Source of the DNA: Spirochaetes bacterium RBG_16_49_21
Lineage (GTDB): Bacteria; Spirochaetota; UBA4802; UBA5550
Reading direction: 5' to 3'
Length of the DNA stretch: 64,000 nucleotides
Assembly (NCBI GenBank): GCA_001829495.1
Contig: MIBJ01000045.1
Location: 29,140-93,139, forward strand
The translations under genes and the position numbers were made by a program. A model generated the notes under the pieces. It saw only the letters and a program-made list of their open reading frames with translations, was not told where the DNA came from and searched no databases. Numbering within the stretch: position 1 is the stretch's first letter; every line of letters begins with the position of its first letter. Shown one piece after another: positions 1 through 8,680 of the stretch.

Positions 1-50
1 ACGAGGGGTTTAAACCCCTCGTTAACGGAAGCGCAAGGCCGTCCCCGTTA
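1..50 (-). terminator. Palindromic hairpins downstream of frr
   Basis: Bases 1-22 are a perfect 22-base palindrome (ACGAGGGGTTT and its complement). A second inverted repeat, TAACGG at 23-28 with CCGTTA at 45-50, sits next to it. Both lie just past the frr stop codon in the direction of transcription, where a terminator would be expected. The palindrome has almost no loop, and any U-tract would fall outside the window, so terminator function is inferred from position. Confidence 0.35.
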
Positions 51-53
51 CAC

Positions 54-611
54 TCAAATATTCAGAATCTCTTTTTCCTTATTATCCGTCAACTTCTGCG
101 TTTCGTCAATGTATTTATCGGTTATTTTTTGAATTCTATTCAAGCCGCCTTTCGCCTCGTCTTCGGATATCTCCTTCTCTTTCTCCATCTCCTTGATCAT
201 ATCGTTCCCGTCCCTCCGGATATTCCGGACAGCCACCCTGCACTCCTCCGCCCTCTGCTTCGCGTGCTTGACGTATTCCTTCCGCCGCTCTTCCGTGAGA
301 TCCGGGATCTGTATGCGGATAAGATTTCCGTCATTGGAGGGATTGAGCGACAGATCCGATTTGAGTATAGCCTTCTCAACCTCGGCCAGGTTCCCCTTGT
401 CCCAAGGCTGTATGACCACCAGCTTCGGCTCGGGGCAGGATATGGTCGCCACCTGATTGAGCGGCATGTCGGTGCCGTATACGCTCACCTTTATCCCGTC
501 AAACATTGATGGATTGGCCCTGCCGGTTCGGATGGCTGCAAACTCCTTCTGCAAGGCTGAAATGCTCTTTTTCATCCGGTCTTCTACATCAGCTATGATA
601 TCATTTACCAT
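54..611 (-). CDS. frr: Ribosome recycling factor
   Basis: Ribosome recycling factor splits the post-termination ribosome together with EF-G in the cytoplasm. The product is 185 residues, the usual family length, and contains the conserved stretches IRTGRANPSMFD and a C-terminal KEKEISEDEAKGG helix. The same frame stays open to 1049, but the ATG at 611 is preceded by AAGGAGG six bases upstream and begins MVNDIIADVEDRMKKS, a normal RRF N-terminus, so the longer form is rejected. It is last in the minus-strand rpsB-tsf-pyrH-frr order, a widely conserved bacterial translation operon, and follows pyrH after 29 bases. Confidence 0.97.
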   Translation of the reverse strand: MVNDIIADVEDRMKKSISALQKEFAAIRTGRANPSMFDGIKVSVYGTDMPLNQVATISCPEPKLVVIQPWDKGNLAEVEKAILKSDLSLNPSNDGNLIRIQIPDLTEERRKEYVKHAKQRAEECRVAVRNIRRDGNDMIKEMEKEKEISEDEAKGGLNRIQKITDKYIDETQKLTDNKEKEILNI

Positions 612-640
612 GATTTCCTCCTTAAATTGGGAAATGAGTC

Positions 641-1372
641 TCAGGAAATGAGTGTTCCGACAGATTCGCCGGCAACGATCCTTGAAAGCGAGCCGGGCTT
701 GAATAAATTGAACACGATTATCGGCAACGTGTTGTCCATGCAGAGGGACACTGCGGTAAAGTCCATGATCCTGAGCTGGCCCTTGAGCACGTCGATGTAG
801 GAAATGAATTCTATCTTTTGCGCAGCAGCGTCCTGCTCGGGATCGCTGGTGTATACGCCGTCGACGCGGGTCGCCTTCAGGAGCACCTCGGCTCCAAGCT
901 CCACCCCGCGAAGGCTCGCGGCCGTATCGGTCGTGAAAAAGGGATGCCCCGTGCCGCCTGAGGCTATCACCACTCTGCCGTGCTCGAGATGGTCGAGCGC
1001 CTTTCTGATGATATAGGGCTCGGCGATCTCCCTCATGGAGAAGGGACACATCACCCGTGCAGGGACCCCGACCGCCTCCAGTGCATTTTGGAAGGCGAGC
1101 GAGTTCATCACCGTGGCGAGCATCCCCATGTAGTCGCCGGCGACGCGCCGTATTCCCAGGCCTTCGCCGGTGGAGCCGCGGAAGAGATTGCCCCCGCCGA
1201 TCACTACCGCGATCTCAATGCCGAGCTCGTGAATATCCCTGATCTCCCGGGCGATGCCGGAAAGCATCGCGGAGCTGATGCCGGTTTTGTTCTCTCCGGC
1301 GAGCGCTTCGCCGGAGAGCTTGAGCAAAATCCGGCGGTAGTGCACTGAAGGCTTCGTGCTGCCGGGCGCCAT
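641..1372 (-). CDS. pyrH: Uridylate kinase (UMP kinase)
   Basis: Hexameric bacterial UMP kinase, which phosphorylates UMP to UDP for pyrimidine nucleotide synthesis. The 243-residue product has the amino-acid-kinase fold signatures RILLKLSGEAL near the N-terminus, VIGGGNLFRG in the nucleotide-binding region, a GDYMGMLATVMNSLA segment typical of PyrH, and KATRVDGVYTSDP. Its ATG lies one base from the tsf stop codon, with AGGA inside the end of tsf acting as ribosome-binding site, so the two are probably translationally coupled. Length and order match the family. Confidence 0.97.
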   Translation of the reverse strand: MAPGSTKPSVHYRRILLKLSGEALAGENKTGISSAMLSGIAREIRDIHELGIEIAVVIGGGNLFRGSTGEGLGIRRVAGDYMGMLATVMNSLAFQNALEAVGVPARVMCPFSMREIAEPYIIRKALDHLEHGRVVIASGGTGHPFFTTDTAASLRGVELGAEVLLKATRVDGVYTSDPEQDAAAQKIEFISYIDVLKGQLRIMDFTAVSLCMDNTLPIIVFNLFKPGSLSRIVAGESVGTLIS

Positions 1373-1373
1373 G

Positions 1374-1970
1374 TCATGATCCTATCTGATAGCGGACGAA
1401 CCTTCCAATCTCGATATTTTCGCCGAAGGCCGCTATCTTCTGTTTGATGAGATCCTTTATCTTCACGCTCGAATCCTTTATGTACTCCTGCTCAAGCAGA
1501 CATACATCGGTATAGAACTTGTTGAGCTTGCCGTCAACGATTTTCTCAATCACATTCTGCGGCTTGCCGGAATCCTTCATCTGCTCCCGGTAAATCTCCC
1601 GCTCTTTTTCGACTACCTCCCGGGGGACGTCTTCAACTTTGATGTAGAGCGGGTTGACGGCTGCGATCTGCATGCTCAGCTCTTTTGCGAGCGCTTCGAA
1701 TCCCTCGTTCCGCGCCACAAAATCCGTTACCGTCAAAAGCTCCACAAGAACGCCGATCTTTTTGTTGCTGTGTATATAGGATGCGACGATCCCCTGGGTG
1801 ACCTCGCGTCCCATTTTTTTAGCAGCAGAAGCAAGGCCCTTTTTACGGAGTATCTCAACGGCCTTTTCCATGTCGCCGTTCGTCTCCACCAGGGCTTTCT
1901 TGCAGTCCATCATTCCCGCCTGGGTCTTTTCCCTCAGCTCTTTTATCATATCGCTGGTTATATCTCCCAC
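1374..1970 (-). CDS. tsf: Elongation factor Ts (short form)
   Basis: EF-Ts is the nucleotide exchange factor for EF-Tu. The N-terminal UBA-like domain carries the diagnostic TQAGMMDCKKAL and the core has the TDFVARNEGF motif. At 198 residues this is the compact form with one core subdomain, as in several spirochaetes, rather than the ~280-residue enterobacterial form. Translation starts at GTG 1970, with AAGGAG seven bases upstream. It lies between rpsB and pyrH. The 178 bases separating it from rpsB hold a G/C-run palindromic repeat, so the operon is interrupted by repeat DNA although the gene order is kept. Confidence 0.96.
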   Translation of the reverse strand: MGDITSDMIKELREKTQAGMMDCKKALVETNGDMEKAVEILRKKGLASAAKKMGREVTQGIVASYIHSNKKIGVLVELLTVTDFVARNEGFEALAKELSMQIAAVNPLYIKVEDVPREVVEKEREIYREQMKDSGKPQNVIEKIVDGKLNKFYTDVCLLEQEYIKDSSVKIKDLIKQKIAAFGENIEIGRFVRYQIGS

Positions 1971-2028
1971 AGTACATCTCCTTTAAAAATGGTTATTATT
2001 TGATTAGATGAATTTGTTATGTCACTTG

Positions 2029-2142
2029 CTCCCTCCCCCTTGACGGGGGAGGGTTGGGGTGGGGGTGAGAAATCTATAGTAACCAGATGATTTGGCATAC
2101 CGAAGTTCACCCTCCCCTAGCCCCTCCCATCAAGGGAGGGGG
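2029..2142. repeat. G/C-run palindromic repeat between rpsB and tsf
   Basis: Two hairpin-forming ends, CTCCCTCCCCCTTGACGGGG at the left and a complementary CCCCTCCC...GGGAGGGGG at the right, are inverted relative to each other around an AT-richer middle of about 45 bases. The same architecture recurs elsewhere, for example at 27479-27573 and 35192-35288, so this is one copy of a dispersed family. In the rpsB-to-tsf direction it would fold into strong RNA hairpins between two co-transcribed genes. Confidence 0.8.
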
Positions 2143-2148
2143 ACTATT

Positions 2149-3003
2149 CTACGGCTCATACATCCCGTCATCTTCATCATAATACGGGGAATCAGTCGAG
2201 GCGCTGTCCGCCGGAGCAGCCCCCTCTCCTTCCGGTACGGCCGGGCCTTCGGTTTCAGCCGCTGTTTCTTCGCCGGCGGCTTCTTCCTCTCCCTCCTCTG
2301 CGGCCGCGCCTTCGGCAATGCCTCCGGACTGGCCTTCGATGACCGCGCGGGCAATCACGTCCAGAAAAAGGGCTATGGCACGTATGGCGTCGTCGTTGCC
2401 CGGTATCGGGTAATCGATCTCGTCAGGATTGCAGTTCGTGTCCACGACCGCGAAGATCGCGATCCCCATCTTCCGCGCCTCCCTGACCGCGATAGACTCG
2501 CGCTTGGGATCGATGATGAAGAGGGCGTCCGGGAGCTTGGCCATGTCCTTGATGCCGGCGAGCACCTTGTTCTTTTTATCCAGCTCCCGCTGAAGCTCAA
2601 GCCGCTCTTTTTTCGTTTCAGCGTCCCACGCATCGCGCTCGCGCATCACCTCGAGCTCCTTAAGCCGCTTTATGGAGTTGCTCACGGTCTTGAAGTTGGT
2701 GAGCAGGCCGCCGAGCCACCTCTCCGACACGTAAAACATGCCGCATTTTTTCGCGTGTTCCTCAATCGCGGACTGGGCCTGCTTTTTCGTGCCCACAAAG
2801 AGCACCCTGCCTCCCTTTTCCGCTATCTCCTTCATGGCCGCATAGGCAACCTTGATGCGCTGCATTGTTTTCTGCAAGTCAATGATATGAATCCCGTTCC
2901 GCGCGGTAAAGATAAACTGCGACATCTTGGGATTCCATCGCCTCGTCTGATGACCGAAATGGACTCCGGATTCCAATAATGCTTTCATCGATACTACTGA
3001 CAC
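2149..3003 (-). CDS. rpsB: 30S ribosomal protein S2 with acidic C-terminal tail
   Basis: Small-subunit protein S2. The N-terminus after the chosen start reads [19 protein letters not shown], almost the family consensus, followed by [12 protein letters not shown] and the [12 protein letters not shown] motif. The frame is open to a GTG at 3009, but AGGGGG at 3009-3014 sits five bases before a second GTG at 3003 and overlaps the first, so 3003 is preferred (284 residues). About 60 residues at the C-terminus are an Ala/Glu/Gly-rich acidic extension ending [11 protein letters not shown], beyond the globular domain; such tails occur in some S2 lineages. First gene of the rpsB-tsf-pyrH-frr block. 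Confidence 0.96.
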   Translation of the reverse strand: MSVVSMKALLESGVHFGHQTRRWNPKMSQFIFTARNGIHIIDLQKTMQRIKVAYAAMKEIAEKGGRVLFVGTKKQAQSAIEEHAKKCGMFYVSERWLGGLLTNFKTVSNSIKRLKELEVMRERDAWDAETKKERLELQRELDKKNKVLAGIKDMAKLPDALFIIDPKRESIAVREARKMGIAIFAVVDTNCNPDEIDYPIPGNDDAIRAIALFLDVIARAVIEGQSGGIAEGAAAEEGEEEAAGEETAAETEGPAVPEGEGAAPADSASTDSPYYDEDDGMYEP

Positions 3004-3064
3004 AGGCACCCCCTGTCTAAAAAAATTTTATTGCTGACTATTGGCTTGTCATGATCCCTCTCCT

Positions 3065-3190
3065 GACCTCACCCGCGCTCCGCGCACCCTCTCCCATTAA
3101 ACTCGGAAGAAAGGAGAGGGTTTCCGCTGAATGAGCCTCGTCCTGCTCCTCCCCCTCTCCAATGTGGAGAGGGGGTCGGGGGGTGAGGTC
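3065..3190. repeat. G/C-run repeat with GACCTCACCC ends
   Basis: The element begins GACCTCACCC and ends GGGTGAGGTC, a 10-base perfect terminal inverted repeat. Inside are two hairpins of CCCTCTCC / GGAGAGGG type. Related copies are at 26943-26995, within 49059-49226 and inside 50934-51111. It lies upstream of rpsB and would be transcribed as leader RNA only if the rpsB promoter is above it. Confidence 0.8.
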
Positions 3191-3357
3191 CGGGTCCCCG
3201 GCGAAAGCAGAGGGGGGTAAATAATTTACAACCTACATATAGTAGAAAAATTCATTTAAATTGCCTTTTCACCGTGGAAGGAGGCAACCGGCTCCCGCCG
3301 ATTTATTCTCCGGAGCCGCTATATCAAACAGCTCCTTTTAATAGCTGCAGGTGCAGC
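3191..3357. other. Intergenic region upstream of rpsB
   Basis: No gene is seen. On the minus strand there is a TTGCCT...AGGCAA inverted repeat near 3263-3289 and a GGCTCC...GGAGCC inverted repeat near 3290-3318, either of which could belong to an rpsB leader or to the end of the upstream small gene. A small palindrome GCTGCAGGTGCAGC lies at 3344-3357. An AT-rich stretch around 3225-3260 is the likeliest place for the rpsB promoter, but no convincing -35/-10 pair could be fixed. Confidence 0.3.
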
Positions 3358-3594
3358 CTAAACCTTCCGGAAGATCAATACGCCGATCACAAGGCCTATG
3401 ATCGCGGAAAGGTTCATCCTGATATGAAAACTGATAATCTCCAGGTTGAATCCGACCGGTCCGGTCAGGCTCTTTTGAATGACTGAAAGAGCCGGTATAA
3501 AGCCGGCCGCGAGCGTCCCAACCGCAGAACCCAGAATTGCGCCGACCAGCATGAAGGCGATCAGATATCCGAGATTATTTTTATCAAATGTCAT
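3358..3594 (-). CDS. Small membrane protein, DUF4321-like
   Basis: The 78-residue product has two hydrophobic segments, LGYLIAFMLVGAILGSAVGTL near the start and a C-terminal one ending IIGLVIGVLIFRKV. This layout (N-terminal GAILGS helix, a short central loop, a C-terminal helix ending LFRK) resembles DUF4321 inner-membrane proteins of unknown function. The frame opens upstream at a TTG at 3648, but that TTG is the first half of a -35-like TTGACA, so the ATG at 3594 (MTFDKNNLG) is chosen. No clear Shine-Dalgarno sequence precedes it. Family assignment is by recollection of the pattern, not by search. Confidence 0.6.
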   Translation of the reverse strand: MTFDKNNLGYLIAFMLVGAILGSAVGTLAAGFIPALSVIQKSLTGPVGFNLEIISFHIRMNLSAIIGLVIGVLIFRKV

Positions 3595-3619
3595 AACGCA
3601 GCAATCGGAACTGACGGTA

Positions 3620-3648
3620 AATACATTTTCGGATATGGTTTTTGTCAA
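3620..3648 (-). promoter_or_regulatory. Sigma70-like promoter for the small membrane protein
   Basis: On the minus strand TTGACA (3643-3648) and TGTATT (3620-3625) are separated by 17 bases, close to the sigma70 optimum. Transcription would start near 3613, about 20 bases before the ATG at 3594. The hexamer overlap is the reason for rejecting the longer start of that gene. Confidence 0.55.
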
Positions 3649-3860
3649 GAGGTTTTTATTGCACTTATATAGTTATGCCCGGAACGACTTCGTGAAAGGG
3701 CAAATCTCTGAAAAGAGTCATAAAAATACCGGTAATTATAAGGATGAGCAGAATAGCAGCAACGATCATGGAATCTTACTTTACATTTCTAACGATTGTT
3801 ATTACATTTCTAACAGATGCGGCGCGGTTTTCGGTGGATCCCCCCCCACGCAGGTCGTCT

Positions 3861-3878
3861 ATATTCAAATTTGAATAT
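3861..3878 (+). promoter_or_regulatory. 18-base palindrome upstream of fbp, candidate operator
   Basis: ATATTCAAATTTGAATAT is a perfect 18-base palindrome ending 17 bases before the fbp ATG. A 13-base direct repeat, TTACATTTCTAAC, occurs twice a little upstream (about 3780-3814). The 247 bases between the divergent small gene's promoter and fbp hold no other gene. An operator for a dimeric repressor is the natural reading; no regulator is identified. Confidence 0.4.
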
Positions 3879-3895
3879 CACGAGGCCCGGCAGTC

Positions 3896-4879
3896 ATGCA
3901 GGAAAAAAAACCACAGCACCTGACCCTGAACCGTTTTCTGGTACAGCGACAATTGAAGCATCCCGAAGCGACCGGAGAGCTGACGGCCGTGATGGATCAA
4001 ATCGGAAAGGTGGGAAAGATCATATCCAATTACATGCGCCGCGCCGCCCTTGAAGGGCTTACCGGGCTCACCGGCGCCGTCAACGTGCAGGGCGAAAAAG
4101 TCAAAAAGCTCGATGAAATCGGGAACTCCGTGTTTGTAGAGGCGTTCGAATATGTGGATATGGTCGGGGCCATCGTTTCGGAGGAAATGGACCGGCCGCT
4201 CGTGATATCGTCCGCCAATCGGAAAAAAAAGTACGTCGTGCTGGTTGATCCGATCGACGGCTCATCCAACCTCGACGTGGACTGCGTCGTCGGCTCCATA
4301 TTTTCCATAAGGAATTTAAAGGGGAGCGTGGAAGAGTCGATTCTCCGGAAGGGCACGGACCAGGTTGCTGCCGGGTATCTCATGTACGGCACGTCCACGC
4401 TCCTCGTTTACAGCGCGGGGGACGGGGTTCACATCTTCGTACTGGACGGACAGATCGGCGAATTCGTCCTGGAGCATGAGAATATCCGCATGCCCGAGCG
4501 CGGGAAGATCGTGAGCTCCAACTTCGGCAATTACAGAAAATGGGCTCAACCGGCGCGCGAATTCGCCGATTCTCTCGCCTCTGAAAGGGAGGAGTATGCC
4601 CTGCGCTATTCAGGCGCGCTCGTTGCGGATCTCCACCAGATACTGCACCTCGGCGGCATATATTTTTACCCCGAAGACGCAAAGCGTCCGGAGGGGAAAT
4701 TGAGGCTGCTGTATGAGTGCGCCCCTCTGGCCATGATCGCGGAGCAGGCCGGCGGAGCGGCGACGACCGGGAGGGCGCGGGTCATGGACATACACCCTGA
4801 AAAGGTGCACCAGCGCGTCCCCTATGCGATCGGCAGCAGGTATGAGATCCGGAGATATGAAGAATTTTATCGGAAATGA
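3896..4879 (+). CDS. fbp: Fructose-1,6-bisphosphatase, class I
   Basis: Hydrolyses fructose 1,6-bisphosphate to fructose 6-phosphate, the committed step of gluconeogenesis, in the cytoplasm. The 327-residue protein has the class I metal and substrate motifs: EE at about residues 96-97, DPIDGSSN at 118-125, and the C-terminal sugar-phosphate region with GGIYFYP and KLRLLYECAPLA. The N-terminus LTLNRFLVQRQ is typical. The ATG has only a weak GAGG upstream. It stands alone on the plus strand behind an 18-base palindrome, and converges with the sensor kinase at 4924. AMP-regulation residues were not checked. Confidence 0.95.
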   Translation: MQEKKPQHLTLNRFLVQRQLKHPEATGELTAVMDQIGKVGKIISNYMRRAALEGLTGLTGAVNVQGEKVKKLDEIGNSVFVEAFEYVDMVGAIVSEEMDRPLVISSANRKKKYVVLVDPIDGSSNLDVDCVVGSIFSIRNLKGSVEESILRKGTDQVAAGYLMYGTSTLLVYSAGDGVHIFVLDGQIGEFVLEHENIRMPERGKIVSSNFGNYRKWAQPAREFADSLASEREEYALRYSGALVADLHQILHLGGIYFYPEDAKRPEGKLRLLYECAPLAMIAEQAGGAATTGRARVMDIHPEKVHQRVPYAIGSRYEIRRYEEFYRK

Positions 4880-4923
4880 TAATTACTCAATCCCGTTCCG
4901 GAGAACAGTGCACGCTGCCGCTG

Positions 4924-7470
4924 TCATAACGTAAACCTCACCGATGCTTTAATTCCTCCCCTGCTTTCAATGGAAAGCTCACCGTCAATCTGGTTCGCAA
5001 GCATCCTGACCAGTCGTAACCCCATGCTTCCGGCAGTGTCCGGGTTGAATCCAGCGGGGAATCCCACTCCGTCGTCCGATACGCACAGCTCTATTGTGCT
5101 GTCGGACGAGCCGAGCTTGACGCTGATCGTCCCCTTTTTATTATCCGGATACGCGTGTTTCAAGGCGTTCATTATAAGTTCGTTCAGGATAAGACCCAGC
5201 GGCACCGCACGCTTTATGTCCAGTTTTATTTTCACAATACTGGTCGCAAGCTTCACCGCGCCGATATCCACAGCATACGTTTCGAACAGGGAGACGGCTA
5301 ATTCCTTAATGTAAATATCCAGATCCACGCTGTCAAGGCTGGTCGAGCTGTAAAGCTGTTCGTATATTGCGGACATCGACCGTATCCGGGACTGAGCATT
5401 GATAAAAACCTGTATAGTCTGATTGTCGGATAACTTGTCCATCTCAAGTCCGAACAGGCTTGAAATGACGTTGAGATTATTTTTCACGCGATGCTGGAGC
5501 TCCTTCAATAAAATATCCTTTTCCGCGATAGATCTCTCCAGCGCCTTTTGGACCTGCTTGCGTCCGGTGATGTTAATGTGCTGTATGATCGCACCGGTGA
5601 CCCGGCCATGAACATCCTTTATGGGAACGATAGTCGTGTCCAGGATCACCGACGATTTTTTCCGCAGCTCGATTTGCTTAAGCTTGGAAGTATCGTATGT
5701 AATTTCAAACCGGACCGCCTCTCCCTTGTCGAATACCTTCCGCACCAGCGGCAATAAACCCTGTTCTTCAACGATGTTGTCATTGAGCAGATCATATCTG
5801 CCGATCACCTCTTCTGCGGATATATCGAGCAGATCGCAGCATGATTTATTGATACGGATGAGTATCCCTTTTTCATCGGAAATCCACATGGGATACGGGC
5901 TTTGCTCAATTATAATATTGAAAAAAGCCTGGGAACGGCGCAGCGCGTCTTCAACCTGCTTCTGGCTGGTGACCTCCCGTCCGATCCCGACAACGCCCAT
6001 CACTTTCTTTTCAGCATTATACACCGGCGATAAAGAGGCTTGATAATGACGAACCCCCGAATCACTTTCGACTGACCAGTCATAGATCACGTATTCCCCT
6101 GCAAGCGCGCGCCGGTTGGCGGACTCGTGCATTGCCGCGTTTGCCTGACCGAAAATATCCCGCGCGGTTTTGCCCAAAAAGTCCCCGGGAGCGAACCCTT
6201 CCTTTTTCAGCCATCTGCCGTAAACACCGGTATGGCGCTGTTGCGCGTCAAGGGTGAAAATCACGTCCTCCATGGAATCAACAAGGGTCCTGAAGCGGCT
6301 CTCGCTCTCACGCAGGGCCTCCTCTGCCCGCTTGAGCTCCGTGATGTCGACTGCAACGCTGAGAAGAACCTTTTCCCCGCTCCACTCCGCGACTTTCGTT
6401 ATGACGTGGAGGGGCAGAACGGATCCGTCTTTTCGAAAATGGCCGACCTCAAACGACAGCTCTCCGTATTGCAGAAGCTGTTTTATCCGGGACTCTATCA
6501 GACGGCTGCTTTCAGGTACATCCAGGTCTTTCAGGTTTATGGGAAAAAACTCTTCTTTCGACGAATAGCCGTGAAGCTCAAAGGTCTTTTGATTCGTGTA
6601 GAGAAAGTTGCCTTGAAAATCATGTATGGTAATGGCGGCGGGCGCGATATCCATCAGCTCGAAGAGCACCCGCATCCTCTCGTCTGTTTGCTTGCGCTCG
6701 GTGATGTCCACTACCATCGGAAGAAAATAGAGAAGATTTCCAATAGAATCTCTCATCGCCCGCAATGACAGATGCCCCCAGATCACGGTTTTGTCCTTGC
6801 GGATGTACCTCTTATCAGTCTCATAGTGGTCAATCTCTCCGGCTACGAGCCGCTGAACCTGCTCTATATCCGCGCTCAGATGTTCAGGATGGGTTATATC
6901 CGCGAACCGAAGGGAGGCGAATTCTTCGTTAGAATATCCCATCATTCGGCGCATCTTTTCGTTGACCCGGACAAACCTAAAATCCGTAGTAGTGAGCGCC
7001 GCCCCGATGGGCGATTGATCGAATATCGTCCTGAACCGTTCCTCGCTCTCGCGCAGCGCCTCTTCTTTCTTCTTAAGTTCCTGGTAGGCCGTATGGAGCT
7101 TGAAGGCCATATTTATGGAGGCAGCCAAAACCGTTATTCCCGTATCCTTGACCACATAACCGTACGAGGTTATCTTTTCCGTCTTTTCAACGATCTCCCT
7201 TTCGGTATGGGAAGAAAGGAAAACCACCGGTATGTCATGAGTTTTCAGGATTTCCTGCGCAGCCTGGGTGCCGTCCATCCCCTTTCCCAGGTTGATATCC
7301 ATGAGGATAAGGTCAATCGCGGGAGCCTCTCGACGAACGATATCGATCGCCTCTTGTCCGCTCGAGGCCTGAATGACGGCATACCCTTCTTTTTTCAAGG
7401 ACTGGGCCTCATCCATTGCGACGATGGCTTCATCATCGACAATCAGGAGTGTCTTGGCTGAGTTTCCCAT
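4924..7470 (-). CDS. Receiver-PAS4-histidine kinase (HisKA_2 type)
   Basis: An 848-residue soluble signalling protein. Order: N-terminal CheY-like receiver (about 5-120, phospho-acceptor Asp58 in LILMDINLG), four PAS domains (about 142-260, 266-380, 388-505, 513-638), a dimerisation/phospho-acceptor region with His660 in ELQHRVKNNLNVISSLF, and an ATPase domain with NELIMNALKHAYP and DDGVGFP. The HRVKNNL signature places the kinase in the HisKA_2/HWE-like group, often linked to cytoplasmic sensing and output through a separate receiver. No membrane segments are seen. The ATG at 7470 has GGAGGG four bases upstream; a TTG four codons earlier overlaps that site and is rejected. No partner regulator lies next to it. 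Confidence 0.9.
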   Translation of the reverse strand: MGNSAKTLLIVDDEAIVAMDEAQSLKKEGYAVIQASSGQEAIDIVRREAPAIDLILMDINLGKGMDGTQAAQEILKTHDIPVVFLSSHTEREIVEKTEKITSYGYVVKDTGITVLAASINMAFKLHTAYQELKKKEEALRESEERFRTIFDQSPIGAALTTTDFRFVRVNEKMRRMMGYSNEEFASLRFADITHPEHLSADIEQVQRLVAGEIDHYETDKRYIRKDKTVIWGHLSLRAMRDSIGNLLYFLPMVVDITERKQTDERMRVLFELMDIAPAAITIHDFQGNFLYTNQKTFELHGYSSKEEFFPINLKDLDVPESSRLIESRIKQLLQYGELSFEVGHFRKDGSVLPLHVITKVAEWSGEKVLLSVAVDITELKRAEEALRESESRFRTLVDSMEDVIFTLDAQQRHTGVYGRWLKKEGFAPGDFLGKTARDIFGQANAAMHESANRRALAGEYVIYDWSVESDSGVRHYQASLSPVYNAEKKVMGVVGIGREVTSQKQVEDALRRSQAFFNIIIEQSPYPMWISDEKGILIRINKSCCDLLDISAEEVIGRYDLLNDNIVEEQGLLPLVRKVFDKGEAVRFEITYDTSKLKQIELRKKSSVILDTTIVPIKDVHGRVTGAIIQHINITGRKQVQKALERSIAEKDILLKELQHRVKNNLNVISSLFGLEMDKLSDNQTIQVFINAQSRIRSMSAIYEQLYSSTSLDSVDLDIYIKELAVSLFETYAVDIGAVKLATSIVKIKLDIKRAVPLGLILNELIMNALKHAYPDNKKGTISVKLGSSDSTIELCVSDDGVGFPAGFNPDTAGSMGLRLVRMLANQIDGELSIESRGGIKASVRFTL

Positions 7471-7488
7471 GATTCCCTCCAAAGCCGC

Positions 7489-8241
7489 TCATGCCTGATT
7501 CTCAATTACCTCATCCGGGTCCCTTCGGTCCGGCAGCTCGATTTTTTTCTTGTCCTTGGCCTTATACATGATAAACAGATAATGAAATCCCCGGAGAAAG
7601 TAATTATGCTTGATTGCGGCGGAGTGCCAGTGCCGCTTCCCCAGGTTCACATTGTGACGCTTCACCGCAATGATGTCGACCGGTATAAAAAACTCCTCCA
7701 TTATTGAAAAGAGCCGGAAACCGATCGGCGTAAACGGCTTCCCCTTTTCAAAGGAGTCGGACACATACAGGCCCATATACCGGTTGTTCCGTAAAATCCG
7801 GTGAATCTCAGCTATGACCTCTCTCATGGCGGTGAAGTATTCCTCGCCGCGGGCCGATAGCTCGCCGATGCACTCGGGCAGGCCGGAGTACCTGATGTGG
7901 GTAGAATAGGGAGGATCAACGAACACGAAATCCGCCTTGCCGTCCTCCAGGGGAAGCGTGCGCGCGTCGGCGCGGAAAATATCCTTGCGCACCGGGGCCA
8001 GGTCGTACCCCAGGGCCCGCCTGCCGAGCTCGCGCGCCACATCGAGCGTGGTGCCGCTGCCGCACATGGGATCCACCACCAGATCTTTGGGCCGGGTATG
8101 GCGCTGGAGCAGGTTCCATATGATATACGCCGGCGTCGCTCCCTCGAATCCCTTGTGAAGATATTCAAGCTTCTTGCTGTAATGCTGGGACGGGTAGTCC
8201 CAGAGGGTTGTTGTTTCAAGCTTCAGTTTCGGTTTCGGCAT
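7489..8241 (-). CDS. Orphan DNA methyltransferase (N4/N6 type)
   Basis: A 250-residue SAM-dependent methyltransferase. The SAM-binding motif DPMCGSGTT is at residues 57-65 and the amino-methylation motif DPPYS at 109-113, so it should modify an exocyclic amine (N6-adenine or N4-cytosine) in DNA. Motif order (SAM site before DPPY) and small size suggest a stand-alone enzyme of the COG0863/COG1041 type. No restriction endonuclease or specificity subunit is adjacent, so a regulatory role is possible. An RNA guanine methyltransferase is the main alternative because the DPPY motif is shared. It ends 18 bases before the sensor kinase start on the same strand. Confidence 0.75.
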   Translation of the reverse strand: MPKPKLKLETTTLWDYPSQHYSKKLEYLHKGFEGATPAYIIWNLLQRHTRPKDLVVDPMCGSGTTLDVARELGRRALGYDLAPVRKDIFRADARTLPLEDGKADFVFVDPPYSTHIRYSGLPECIGELSARGEEYFTAMREVIAEIHRILRNNRYMGLYVSDSFEKGKPFTPIGFRLFSIMEEFFIPVDIIAVKRHNVNLGKRHWHSAAIKHNYFLRGFHYLFIMYKAKDKKKIELPDRRDPDEVIENQA

Positions 8242-8293
8242 AAGCGGATGCCTTCTGCGAGTTCTATCAGAATCTGCAAGTTCCTTGATAAAA

Positions 8294-8680
8294 CTATTTC
8301 ATTAAAAATTCCTTTATTTTATTAACTATTTTCGCCGCGTTATTCAGATTATCTTTTGCCGTTTTTTCGTCAATATTCGCTATTGCGTCATAATCACCAA
8401 TCTGCCTGTCTTCAAATAATCCCTGTATTATGCCTGCAAATTCCTTTGGCCATATCTCCGTCTTAATGAATTCTTTATTGAAAGCACCTATAGTCTGACT
8501 ATGGGATGAAAATGCCATATCTTTAGATAATAGCGCGGCTGAAATAGCATGATAAACGGCATAGTAGGATCGGGAAACGGAATCATCAAACTGGCCATTA
8601 TCAAAATCAATTCGCGCTGTTTTAAGTTTGCTTTCTGATTTATTAAGAAGCGCCTCAATCTCATCTTTCTTATCGGTCAT
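8294..8680 (-). CDS. HEPN-domain protein (HepT-type toxin candidate)
   Basis: A 128-residue alpha-helical protein of the HEPN group. The family's ribonuclease motif RX4-6H is present as RSYYAVYH, followed by SSHSQTIGAFNKEF, typical of small HEPN proteins paired with minimal nucleotidyltransferases. The chosen ATG at 8680 shares an ATGA overlap with the preceding gene's stop; the frame extends further upstream but inside that gene. Together they form a MNT-HEPN module. In studied pairs the HEPN protein is an RNase neutralised by AMPylation by the partner; that role here is inference. The pair is visibly more AT-rich than its neighbours, consistent with acquisition. Confidence 0.75.
   Translation of the reverse strand: MTDKKDEIEALLNKSESKLKTARIDFDNGQFDDSVSRSYYAVYHAISAALLSKDMAFSSHSQTIGAFNKEFIKTEIWPKEFAGIIQGLFEDRQIGDYDAIANIDEKTAKDNLNNAAKIVNKIKEFLMK

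Noticed and set aside
612-1049. Upstream extension of frr in the same frame (146 codons)
   Set aside because: It runs antisense-like through pyrH, is low-complexity Arg/His-rich, and a strong ribosome-binding site precedes the ATG at 611.
2092-2979. Open frame opposite rpsB (295 codons)
   Set aside because: Antisense shadow of rpsB and the flanking repeat.
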